A DNA stretch of 64,000 nt from contig CBDCWT010000086.1 of NCBI GenBank assembly GCA_965223305.1, positions 186,001 to 250,000 on the forward strand, written 5' to 3'. Each line of letters opens with the position of its first letter. The stretch's first letter is position 1. This document shows, piece after piece, positions 47,422-56,020 of the stretch. The position numbers were made by a program, and so were the translations under genes. The DNA is from CBDCWT01 sp965223305. Lineage in GTDB: Bacteria > Planctomycetota > Planctomycetia > Pirellulales > Pirellulaceae. The notes beneath the pieces are model-generated. The model saw only the letters and a program-made list of their open reading frames with translations, ran no database searches and had not been told where the DNA came from.

Positions 47422-47894
47422 CAGTTACCCCGCTTCCCCAAGTTCGTCCTGGACGCCGGGCCGCTCCCTGAGGCGACAACTATGCCAGCCTAAACCAAGG
47501 TGAATGAGCAAGTCAAATGGGCCCCACCGGCGGCAGCGGTAAGCGCAGATCAGTGCGACCGGAGGCCGTGCAGCTCTAACTTAGTGCGTGATTCTCGTCT
47601 TTCTTTACTCTCCCCTCGGGGAGAGTCGGCCCGAAGGGCCGGAGAGGGGGACGACGCCTCGGGCACGATCACTCCCGGGCAACCCTCCCCAGGACGCTAC
47701 GCGTCCGACCCTCCCGCGAGAACGGGAGGGTGAAGTGGATGTCCGCAGGTTTGTGAAGCGCAAAAGAGCGGTAGAACAAGCGGCGCCAGCAGCCACCCCT
47801 GTGCATACGATTTTCCCACGCCGCGCTGTTCCGGCCTACTTTCTCGCGAACAGCCAATCGCAATTCCAGGGAGGACGGCCATCAGCGGAATGGG
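47422..47894. other. Non-coding stretch with a duplicated block and GC palindromes
   Basis: No gene is seen in this 473-bp stretch. It contains the second copy of the block shared with 45560-45612 (about 47578-47626), the palindromes CTCCCCTCGGGGAG and CGGCCCGAAGGGCCGG, and CCTCCCGCGAGAACGGGAGG near 47712. A long plus-strand open frame here runs through these repeats into the MITE and is rejected as a gene. Confidence 0.6.
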
Positions 47895-47898
47895 TTAG

Positions 47899-48071
47899 CC
47901 CGGGATTATTCATGAAGATCGTGGCGAGAGGTTGTAAGTATTGTGGCAAGGAAGGTGAGCAATTCTTCCGCAGGCGTATTGAAGCAATACGTCGAGGGAG
48001 AATTGTGAAGCATGACGAAGCCACGGATGGACTTACGACCCTCGCAGCAGATCGCTCATGAATAATTCGGG
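47899..48071. mobile_element. MITE-A copy 1 with TTAG target duplication
   Basis: A 173-bp element with terminal inverted repeats CCCGGGATTATTCATGA / TCATGAATAATTCGGG, flanked by TTAG on both sides (47895-47898, 48072-48075). The interior holds the perfect hairpin CGTATTG-AAG-CAATACG. It encodes nothing. It matches copies at 59912-60086 (inverted) and 63361-63534, apart from a few bases. Confidence 0.82.
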
Positions 48072-48075
48072 TTAG

Positions 48076-48170
48076 CATCCGGTTTTGGGATGAACCGTGG
48101 GCTAACGCCCAGCGGCCTGATTTGGAGCGTAGCCGAACTCGCCAGCGTAGCCGAACTCGCCAGAGTTTGG
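48076..48170. repeat. REP-B unit followed by one and a half REP-A hairpins
   Basis: Immediately after MITE-A copy 1 come a REP-B unit (GCATCCGGTT, then AACCGTGGGCTAACGCCCAG at about 48093-48112), a truncated REP-A (48133-48145) and a full REP-A hairpin (48151-48170). Several families are stacked downstream of the frameshifted gene ending at 48210. Confidence 0.75.
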
Positions 48171-48209
48171 CGGATTGCCGACCCCTCCGTTGAGGAAGTC
48201 AACCGCAGG

Positions 48210-48913
48210 TTAGCGGCCGAAACGATTGTTGTAATAGAACGGACCGCCCCGGTTGTAATTCACCGCGGGTTGCGTGTTGGCCCGCGCTGCATTGGCCGTA
48301 TTGACAGGCGTATTGGTGTTGTTGGCCCGCACTACAGTTCCCGGGGCTGTTCCGGCAGCCGGATTTGACTCGTTGCCGGACTGAGCCCGTCGGCTGCTGA
48401 ATCGCTTCGAGTGACCAGCGCGTTCCGCTGAGCCCAGTTTTCTTTACCCACTTCACTCCCGGGGCGAACAGGATCGAATCGATGTTCGAACTGTAGATGG
48501 CCGCTTTGCCCCAAGTTGTCTCCAAGATCAAACGGTCCATTTCGATGGCGCCGGTGATTGAATCTCCGTTTTGCAACACGACCGTGGTTGAACGGGACTC
48601 CTTCCTGAGCGAGCTTCACGGCCGGCCACTTCAGCGACCCGGAATGTCGGTTTGGCCGAACGACGTCTTGAGCTTCAATGTCGGCGTTTCGAGTAAAGCC
48701 CCGCCCAGTGTAAACGACTCGTCTCTCAAGTAGACAGTGACCTGCGCGGGAACGCACCGTCGGTAGCGCACTGGCCACCGGCGCCGGTGTCGGCGATGTC
48801 GCTCTCGATTCATCAACCACTGCCCGGGCTTCCGTTTCCCTGAGCAAAACAGGGGCGCAGTGCCCAAGACCCGTTAAGGCCACAAGGCTGGTCCGCCAAA
48901 GTGCTCTTGCCAT
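48210..48913 (-). pseudogene. Secreted hypothetical protein gene broken by about four frameshifts
   Basis: The start at 48913 (GGGGAG upstream) opens a signal peptide (MARALWRTSLVALTGLGH). A recognisable body then appears in other frames: VTVYLRDESFTLGG, TPTLKLKTSFGQTDIP, SLKWPAVKLAQEGVPF, TVVLQNGDSITGAIEMDRLI and ILFAPGVKW. The natural C-terminus lies in a third frame (NTNTPVNTANAA, NYNRGGPFYYNNRFGR) ending with TAA at 48210-48212. The body resembles two copies of a short beta-rich domain seen in planctomycete secreted proteins. I know no function for it. The gene follows the YTV-repeat gene after 13 bp and probably shares its transcript. Confidence 0.7.
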
Positions 48914-48926
48914 TTGCTTTCTCCCC

Positions 48927-50557
48927 TCAGGACAGACGGTGGACTATCTTCCGCAACAACGGCTGCAACCACAACCAACCGTCCGGCTGCAGCCACCGAT
49001 AGGTGCCATACGTGTAACCGCTGCTGCCTGTGCCACAATCGGCGGACCCGCCGCTGCCGACACTGCCGCCACCGCAGGGGTACTCGGTTGTTTCTACAAC
49101 TTGAGGCACCATGCGGCAGACTTGAACCTCTTCCATCCTGACTACGGGGACCGGGACACTCACCGTGTAGGTTTCCGGTCTTCACGTCGGGAACCGTGTG
49201 ATGGGTTGTGACCGTATAATTCTCCGTAGACGCCTCTGGCACCCGATACGAGTACGAGACTTCCTTCGTGCGTTTCTCCTGCGTGTAGCTGATAACGGGA
49301 TAGGTCTCGCTGCGCGTCTCCTGGCGGTAGGTCAACTTCTTGCTGGTGCGCGTGCGAACTTGGTCCTGGTATTCCACCTTCTTACCCATGCGGGTGCGTG
49401 TCTCGCTCTGGTAGCTCACGACCTTCTTGGTACCCGTGCGAGTCTCCGGGCGATAGACGAGATAAGAACACTGAACGGGGACCTGTTCCGAGTGTTGCTC
49501 GTAGACCGTGTACTGGATCTCGGTCGTTTTCTGTGTTTGTTCCACGACCGGCACCTGCTCGGTCTTGACATTGGGAACCCAGACGCGATTGCAGACCGTC
49601 GTCGTGTTGGGTACGTAGTATCCGCCACCGCAGCCCCCGCAACCGCTGCAACCGCCGTTACACTGTCCACAGCCAGCGCAACCACCGCAGCCGCCACGGC
49701 GCTGACAACCATAGTAGTAGCCGCCACAGCCCTGCACTTCCGTAACTTGGTCTTCCCAGTGACCGTAGTCCTTGGTTACGGTCTGCATGCGGGTAACCGG
49801 CACGCAGTGCGTGACAGTTCGTGTCTTCGTCACCGGGACCGCGTTCGTGACCGTTCGCATCTGCGTCTCTGTTTCGACGTGGGGGGACGTTCACGGTGTA
49901 GTTGAACTCCTCGTCCTTCAGTACGGGGACTTGCACCGTGTATTGCTCTTCGACGTCTACCACCACCGGAACTTGGATCGTGTACTCTTCCTGGACGTCT
50001 TCGTACACCGGCACCGTCACCACCCGGTCAACCGTCTTTTCGGTCTGCACCGGTATGCTCACCGTGTACTCAATCGTTTTCGTCTCTGTCTTAGTGATCC
50101 AGTTGGTCGTTGCCCGGACGCGTTTCCTCGGTCACCGGAACCGTCTTGTGAACGACGTAGGAACGGGTGCGTTCTTCAGTCCGGTACTCGGTCGAACAGA
50201 CCGCGCGGGTCTCCGTTTCGTACTTCGGCACCATCACGATACGAAGCCCCTTGATGGTTCCTGTCTCGATTGGCGTACGCGTGGAAACTGAAGATGTTGC
50301 TGGTCCGCAGTCGACTACGCCACCTGTTGAGGTCACGCCGGACCCTCCCCAAGCGACCGTGCCGCCGTGGACTCCTCCACAAACCTCCCCCGCAATTGGC
50401 ACTACCCACAGGAGCCGCCCGAACGATAGACCATGCTCGAGCAGGGGTCGTAACAACCCCCGCACCGCGACCGTCGCCACCATCCGCCCGCCTCGACGTC
50501 CGCCGCGACAAAAAACGCAATGACTCCCACCCAAAATAGACCTGCCGCTCGACTCAT
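48927..50557 (-). pseudogene. YTV-repeat, Cys/Gly-rich secreted protein gene with about four frameshifts
   Basis: An ATG at 50557 with AAGGAG upstream opens a signal peptide (MSRAAGLFWVGVIAFFVAAD) and a Cys-rich start (CGGCYDPCSSMV). The body, in shifted frames, is a string of short repeats of the kind YTIQVPVV, YTVQVPVL, YTVNVP, TVTNAVPVTKTRT and YTVYEQH, the YTV repeat known from Rhodopirellula baltica proteins. A Gly/Cys-rich block lies in the middle (GGCGGCAGCGQCNGGCSGCG). Shifts are needed near 50410, 50110, 49890 (in a run of six C) and 49190. Complete, it would be about 540 residues. The role of such proteins is unproven; a cell-surface or envelope role is inferred from the signal peptide and cysteines. 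Confidence 0.8.
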
Positions 50558-50704
50558 CTACAGGCTCCTTCTCGTACAGCTAGGCAGAATGAGGACTATG
50601 AATCTGATAAATGCCGCCAAAATGCCCATGAAACGGTGTTCGGGCAAAATAGAGAAAGCAGGCGACGAGTTTATTGGCTGAGGAGTTTTTGTCAATTAGG
50701 ATGA

Positions 50705-50733
50705 TTGAGTATTTTGTGAAAAAAACATATTCT
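50705..50733 (+). promoter_or_regulatory. Sigma-70-like promoter upstream of the TPR gene
   Basis: TTGAGT (50705-50710), a 17-nt A/T-rich spacer and TATTCT (50728-50733) lie in the AT-rich 286-bp gap between the divergent YTV-repeat and TPR genes. The predicted start would leave an untranslated leader of about 100 nt before the ATG at 50844. No repeat family is present in this gap. Confidence 0.45.
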
Positions 50734-50843
50734 GCGTTGAATTGGTTGAATGGAGGCTTTTATGGAGGCCCTAAATCGCAGGCGATTGTCAGTTTGGGTA
50801 GTTTAGGGTGTTTAAGTTGAGTTTGTACGAGGTGAGCAGGCAG

Positions 50844-52089
50844 ATGTCATCGATCAGTCTGGCCTTTCGATTGACCGCCGTGTGGATCTGGACGGGTGTT
50901 GTAGCCACGTTCGTGACGTTCATGGCGGCGGCCTGCTCCTGCCCAGAACGCCGCGGAGCCGGTGGTGGCGCGCGTCCAAATGCAGCTGATGAAACAGGAC
51001 GAGGTGATTGACGTCATCCAAAAGGGTGACTTGCTGACGGTGGTCAAGGAGAACGAAAAGGCCTACTCGATCCTGACTTTCAACGGGCATCGCGGTGCGG
51101 TTGCCAAGGTCAATGCCGTGAAGCTTGCGGAGGCGGTCGAGATCTACAGCGAGTTGATCAAGGAGAGACCTGAGGAAGGGCGGCTCTACATTCTTCGCGC
51201 TCCGGCTTGGTGGGCGCGCGGCGAGGAACGGCGGGCCCTGGCCGATTACGACAAGGCGATCGAGCTTGGTTACACCGAGGCTCACGCCTACTCAAGTCGC
51301 GGTTTGTTCCATGCGGCCCTGGGCAACTATGAGCAAGCGATCGCCGACTACGGGACGGCCATCGAACGAGGTGAAGACGATGACATTGAGACCGCGCTGG
51401 TTAATCGGGCGGCGGTCTACATGTCGCAGGGCAGGCACGAGTTGGCTATCGGCGACTACACAGAGGCGATTCGCCGCAACCCGAAGAAAGCCAGTTCCTA
51501 CCAACAGCGAGCCGTAGCCTTGAAGCTAAGTGGCGAGCTACCACAAGCGATTGACGATTTCACCCGCGCCATCACTCTGGACGGCAAGAACCTCGCGGCT
51601 TGGATGGGACGAGGGTTTGTTTGGTTTCAACTCGAAAAGAGCGAGCGTGCGGTAGCAGACTTTTCAGCGGTTATTGAGCTCAATCCGAATGTGGCCGAGG
51701 CTTATAACAACCGCGGCTACAACTTGCAGCTGCTGGGCGAATACGAAAAAGCGTTGGCTGACTATGATCGAGCCATCGAGCTCGCTCCGAACCACCGCCT
51801 GGCCTTTCAGAATAAGGCCTGGTTGCTCTCTGCTGCTGAAGACGAGTTCATTCGCGACGGCAAACAAGCGATCGCTGCGGCGACTAAGGCGTGCGAGCTA
51901 AGCCAGTTCAAGGACCTCGGTGATGTCAAGGCTCTAGCTGCAGCCTTCGCTGAAGACGGCCAGTTCGAGAAAGCGATTGGCTGGCAGGAACAAGTCGTGG
52001 GTAAGCTTACTGGCGAAGCTCAGAAGTTCGAGCGGAGAGTGCTCGGACGTTACCGCGCCCGGCAGCCGTTCCGTGTCTCCGAGCTGTAG
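50844..52089 (+). pseudogene. Secreted TPR-repeat protein gene with one apparent frameshift
   Basis: The signal peptide (MSSISLAFRLTAVWIWTGVV, ending AAACSC) is in one frame from ATG 50844. The rest of the protein is in the next frame from about 50950 on (AEPVVARVQMQLMKQDEV). The body has a small beta-rich SH3-like segment (GDLLTVVKENEKAYSILTFN) and then about eight TPR units with the usual A-x-x-Y/D-x-x-A-I-x-L/R pattern, for example AHAYSSRGLFHAALGNYEQA and AEAYNNRGYNLQLLGEYEKA. It should be a periplasmic or surface protein-binding protein. A single one-base change restores the whole frame, so it may be functional if this is an error. Without that fix, translation could start at 50962 without a signal peptide. 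Confidence 0.75.
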
Positions 52090-52190
52090 TCTTGCTGCGT
52101 TCCTTGAGGAGGGCAGGGTGAGGGGGATGAATATCGGCAACTTCAACTTATTGTTGGACGACTCCTAAGGCAGGGGCCACTCTCGGTCAG

Positions 52191-54131
52191 TCATCGCCGT
52201 CGCAGCATCTCCTGCCGGTACCGGCTCATCACGTCCGACCGCAACAGAAGTCCGACCAGCCGGCGGGAGTCGCCGTGGCCGGTCTCCACCGGCAGCGTTT
52301 CGATGTCGCGGCTGCCGAAATCTCGCATTGCTTCCAACAGATTGTCATCCGGTGAAACCGCGAGGGGCAACTTCATGGCGACATCATCCGCGTTTAACAG
52401 GTTGGTCGAGATGTCCGAATCCAAGACGCGGTGCAGGTCTTCGGGGCGAATGATACCGACCAACTTCCCCTCTTCTCCCATCACGGGCAGGCTCTCGAGA
52501 TGCGGGTGGGCGCGGGCAACACGAACGATCTGGGTCACGGTATCCGTGTGTGAAACGGTGGGAAAGTCGTGGACCATGACGTCCCGGACACGGACATGCT
52601 CCAGATGGTGCATATCCAGCCCGCGCGCCGTTGATTCCCCCCGCCGGCTCAGCTTCTTGTCGTAGATGCTCTCCGGGTCGATGACGCGCGCCACCAGGCT
52701 GGAAAGTCCGGCAGCGGCCATAATCGGCAGGATGATTCGATAGTCTCCCGTCATCTCGTACACGATCAGGATTGCGCTTAGTAAACCGTGGGTCGCGCCC
52801 GCGACAACCGCTCCCATGCCCACGATGGCATAGACGCCGGGATTCGCGCTGATGCCAGGGATGATCAGGTTGCAGACAAGCCCGAACGACGCTCCCACAG
52901 CGGCACCCAGGAACAAAGATGGAGCGAAGATACCTCCCGACCCTCCCCCCGCTAGTGTCAGACTTGTCAGCAGCGGCTTTAGTAGGATTAAGGGCAGCAA
53001 CCATATCAGCTCTGTACGCATCCGCCGGCCATCCAGCACGATCGGCCCGGATTGGTTTGCGTCTGCGGTCTGATGAGCAGAGATCTCGCCCGCAGTCTTG
53101 CCAGTCGCGACCGGTTTCAGCTCGTTTTCTAGATGCAGCGCTCGGTCGACGACCTCATAGCCGACACCCATCAGGCCAGGGGCACTAACCTGGCGATCGG
53201 GCGCCGAGGCGATCTTGGGTAGCACTAACTCGTAGGTAACCGCAATTCCACCGACCAGCGCTCCCAGCAACAAAGCGCGGCGCCACCAGTTTTGAATGTG
53301 CCGCTGGCTCAGATCCTCCAGGGCGTACAGCAACTTGATGAACAACACGGAGACGATCCCGCAGAGTAGGCCTAGCAGAATATAGGTAGGCAGCCTCTCC
53401 CAAGCGCCGACAAACTGGTAGTGCAACTCGCCGAAAGCGGGGCTCCAGCCGCCTGTCCGGGCATGCACGACATCGGCGATCACACTGGCAATGACAATGG
53501 GTGTCAGACTCTCCACGGCAAAGTTGCCGAGGATAATCTCGCTAGCAAACATCACCCCGGCCAAGGGAGCGTTGAACGTTGCGCTGATGCCAGCAGCGGC
53601 TCCTGCAGCGACCAGTACTTTCAATTGGCCGGCGGAAAGTTTGAACCACTGACCGGTCAAGCTGCCGAGGGCCGAACCAATCTGTACGATCGGCCCCTCG
53701 CGGCCGACCGATCCGCCCGTCCCGATACACAGCGCGCTGGCCAGGATCTTCACAGCGGAAACGCGTGGCCGAATAACTCCGTCGTGCCGTGCCACGGCCG
53801 TGACCACCTCAGGCACGCCGTGGCCGCCAGCCTCCGGAGCAAAACGTCGGGTGATCCAAGACACCAACCACAGGCCGACAGCAGGTGTGGCCGCCAACAA
53901 CAGCCAGTACGTCCACTGTGACGCAGTTCGACCGTATATCGACTCGATCGTCCCGCTGCTGACCAGTTCGATCAGCCAAGTGAAGAACATCGCACAATAG
54001 CCCGCAGCGACACCAATCATGCAGGCCAGCACAATCACCAATGGGGCAGTGGGAATCCGGCCACGGCCGAGGCGATCCAAGATGCTCTGGTGGAAACGGC
54101 GGACTCTCAAACGCACACGGTTGCTCGTCAT
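52191..54131 (-). CDS. ClC-type chloride channel/antiporter with C-terminal CBS pair
   Basis: The 646-residue protein has the ClC signatures: GGHGVPEV (about residues 102-109, the GSGIPE region), GREGP (143-147) with the gating glutamate E145, and GSGGIFAPSLFLGA (about 398-411), within some twelve to eighteen membrane helices. Residues from about 510 form a pair of CBS domains (VRDVMVHDFPTV, then LAVSPDDNLLEAM), which bind adenine nucleotides and regulate the channel. An additional polar stretch of about 50 residues (about 325-380) precedes the last membrane block, longer than in typical prokaryotic ClC proteins. It should move Cl- (or exchange Cl-/H+) across the inner membrane. Confidence 0.94.
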   Translation of the reverse strand: MTSNRVRLRVRRFHQSILDRLGRGRIPTAPLVIVLACMIGVAAGYCAMFFTWLIELVSSGTIESIYGRTASQWTYWLLLAATPAVGLWLVSWITRRFAPEAGGHGVPEVVTAVARHDGVIRPRVSAVKILASALCIGTGGSVGREGPIVQIGSALGSLTGQWFKLSAGQLKVLVAAGAAAGISATFNAPLAGVMFASEIILGNFAVESLTPIVIASVIADVVHARTGGWSPAFGELHYQFVGAWERLPTYILLGLLCGIVSVLFIKLLYALEDLSQRHIQNWWRRALLLGALVGGIAVTYELVLPKIASAPDRQVSAPGLMGVGYEVVDRALHLENELKPVATGKTAGEISAHQTADANQSGPIVLDGRRMRTELIWLLPLILLKPLLTSLTLAGGGSGGIFAPSLFLGAAVGASFGLVCNLIIPGISANPGVYAIVGMGAVVAGATHGLLSAILIVYEMTGDYRIILPIMAAAGLSSLVARVIDPESIYDKKLSRRGESTARGLDMHHLEHVRVRDVMVHDFPTVSHTDTVTQIVRVARAHPHLESLPVMGEEGKLVGIIRPEDLHRVLDSDISTNLLNADDVAMKLPLAVSPDDNLLEAMRDFGSRDIETLPVETGHGDSRRLVGLLLRSDVMSRYRQEMLRRR

Positions 54132-54346
54132 GCCTGCTCTGAACGACTGATGATTTCCCTAGCGGCACGAGGCCCGCTGGCTGCACACGACACGATCCTA
54201 GCGAGTATAGCGTGGAGCAGCGGTGTCAGGTACGGAGACGTTGTGTCTCAAGCTAAAAGGAGCGGCGACAAGCTCGGCATTGGTCGAGCCCGTTGACTCG
54301 TACGAACGGTGCCAGGTGAGGGTGAGCCGCTAAGGGCTGCCTGTAG

Positions 54347-54447
54347 CCGAATTCGCCAGAATTTGGGCGAATCGTTATGGATCTCTCGTAGCCGAATTCG
54401 CCAGAATTTGGACGAATCAGCTGTCCGCCAAACTCTGGCGAGTTCGG
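54347..54447. repeat. REP-A array (three hairpins), including the uninterrupted homologue of the intron site
   Basis: Three hairpins: 54347-54366 and 54392-54411 in one orientation (AATTC/GAATT stem), and 54428-54447 inverted with the AACTC/GAGTT stem. Between the first two is GATCTCTCG, whose complement matches the exon junction flanking the group II intron (GGCTA then CGAGAGATCC). The 450-bp gap (54132-54581) otherwise holds only MITE-B copy 3. Confidence 0.85.
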
Positions 54448-54481
54448 CTACGCTCCTGCGCGAGCTGCCTCGTGCGCACGC

Positions 54482-54577
54482 GGCCTGTTGATTTTCTCAA
54501 CAGCCGAGCCGCGAAGAACTCTGTTCTGAGCTTGGTGAGGTTGAAAAACGCCAGGACGGTGTTTTTCAACAGGCAGC
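54482..54577. mobile_element. MITE-B copy 3, internally deleted
   Basis: The ends GGCCTGTTGATTTTCTCAAC and TTTTTCAACAGGC are kept, with interior AAGAACTCTGTTCTGAGCTT, but the central palindrome of copies 1 and 2 is missing. No clear target duplication is left. The element abuts the stop codon of the downstream minus-strand gene. Confidence 0.65.
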
Positions 54578-54581
54578 CAGC

Positions 54582-55046
54582 TCACGAAGCGTTCGGAGCG
54601 GAAGGCACGGTGCTCAGCTGTGACAACACTTGCAGAACGCCGTTCAGGTGTGCCAAGCGGGGACCGAAACGATCGACGAATTCATTCAACATAAACTCGC
54701 CGTCCAGCAAACAGTCTTCGTTTTCAAGTACTTCTTCGGTGAGGTTTTGCAGGAACTGGGTCTGCACTCGACTCAACGTCTCGGCGGCCGTCCGGCAGCA
54801 CTTGGCCAAGTCCGGATTAGCCTCCTTCCATTGCCCAAGCTCTACAGCTCGCTGACGTTGCGCAGCATTCTGCTGTTCAACAAAGTCCTCAAGTAACTTA
54901 TTCTGCTTCGTCTGAACGGCGATCAGCTGGCGAAGCAAGTTGACAACAGCAGTTTCGTGGTCAAATCCAGCGGGTGCGTCATCCCCAGCTGGGTCAGCTG
55001 AGACATCGATGCGGAACACGGGGTACTGGTTCGAGTCTTGCGACAT
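54582..55046 (-). CDS. Hypothetical helical protein
   Basis: The 154-residue protein is acidic and mostly helical, with a predicted coiled coil in the middle (TAVVNLLRQLIAVQTKQNKL, LLEDFVEQQNAAQRQRA). It lacks a signal peptide, membrane segments and known motifs; two cysteines (KCCRTA) are adjacent. The ATG at 55046 is chosen from the longer open frame because GGAGG sits about 11 nt upstream. I do not recognise the family. It is divergent from the 187-residue gene at 55329 and may share a promoter region of about 280 bp, in which I see no repeat. Confidence 0.65.
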   Translation of the reverse strand: MSQDSNQYPVFRIDVSADPAGDDAPAGFDHETAVVNLLRQLIAVQTKQNKLLEDFVEQQNAAQRQRAVELGQWKEANPDLAKCCRTAAETLSRVQTQFLQNLTEEVLENEDCLLDGEFMLNEFVDRFGPRLAHLNGVLQVLSQLSTVPSAPNAS

Positions 55047-55328
55047 TATGCAGAATTCCTCCCTCACTAAGGCTCTTCTAGTATAAACGATCGTCCACCA
55101 GTGTCGAGTCTCTGCCGCTGGTACGTGAATTCGCCGGTGCGGCAAGACGGGACGCGGTACACGTTTCCAGGCCGACAAAGCCGTTAAAGTCAACGAGTCG
55201 CTCCACCCGATGCAAACCGAGGGAAGGGTCACCCGCGGCACTTGCGGTGACAGCTAGCCCGGCCGTTTGGTGGGCTAGCAGCGAATCAGTTGGCTCGATT
55301 GACGCAGCTTGCTAGAGAAACGCCACGG

Positions 55329-55892
55329 ATGTCCACGCCTGACGCGAAGTCGTTGCCATCGATTGGCTTTCTCACGGTACGTCAGTACGAAGATCTGGGG
55401 TTGATTGGAGGCTACTTGATCCTCAACACGCAGGGCAGGCCACTCGAGTTTCACTGTACAGCTCCGGTGAGACCCAATCGTGCGCAACAGATTCTCTACG
55501 GGCCGACGCTGGGACCATATCTCTACGGCGAGCAGATCGGCCAGGCGTTGGTAGAGAAGGGGAAGCTTGCACCGATGTTCATCTGTACGGATGTCGAAGA
55601 CGTGCTCGCGCTGCGAGAGCATGTGCAACAACCCGTCGTCTTCGTGGCCAGGGAGCTCGAGGAGCGGGTCGCTCAGCGCCGGTTGGATTCGCCACATCAC
55701 TCTGTGGAAGGTCACCTGACCAAGTTCGAACTCGAAGGACACTCCGTGGCAGTTTCGCACCGGCATCCAGAGGATGCTCGGCAAGTGCAGGAGCGTTGGA
55801 CGGCGCATGCCGGAGAACTTGATCTGGCAGAACCATTTTCACGCTTGAACGAGGCGATTGAGGAGACGCAGAGCGGAGCGAGCCGTGCCTGA
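55329..55892 (+). CDS. Hypothetical protein upstream of the SNF2 helicase
   Basis: The 187-residue protein starts at ATG 55329 (an in-frame TTG lies at 55290). It has an alternating strand-helix pattern (SIGFLTVRQYEDLGLIGGYL, LYGEQIGQALVEKGKLAPMF, PVVFVARELEERV) and ends with a helical tail. No motif is recognised and there is no signal peptide. It precedes a SNF2-type helicase gene by 128 bp on the same strand; a functional link with that helicase is possible but based on position only. Confidence 0.7.
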   Translation: MSTPDAKSLPSIGFLTVRQYEDLGLIGGYLILNTQGRPLEFHCTAPVRPNRAQQILYGPTLGPYLYGEQIGQALVEKGKLAPMFICTDVEDVLALREHVQQPVVFVARELEERVAQRRLDSPHHSVEGHLTKFELEGHSVAVSHRHPEDARQVQERWTAHAGELDLAEPFSRLNEAIEETQSGASRA

Positions 55893-56020
55893 TCCACTTC
55901 GTTTCGGGGTCGCACAGAAACTAGGGCTGCGGAGAGGGCAATCGGGTTGTCGGACAGTCGTCACTCAGCTAGGCACTGCATCGGACATCTAACTCTCCCA
56001 AACAGGGGCTTACCACGGTT

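Noticed and set aside
47588..48061. 157-codon plus-strand open frame
   Set aside because: It runs through GC palindromes and most of MITE-A copy 1; the protein is a translation of repeats.
49880..49900. Run of six C in the YTV gene considered as a programmed frameshift site
   Set aside because: Several other shifts in the same gene lack slippery runs, so decay or sequencing error explains the pattern more simply.
54347..54447. Closely spaced repeats considered as a CRISPR array
   Set aside because: The three units are only 20 nt, one is inverted, spacers differ widely in length, copies are scattered elsewhere, and no cas gene is present.
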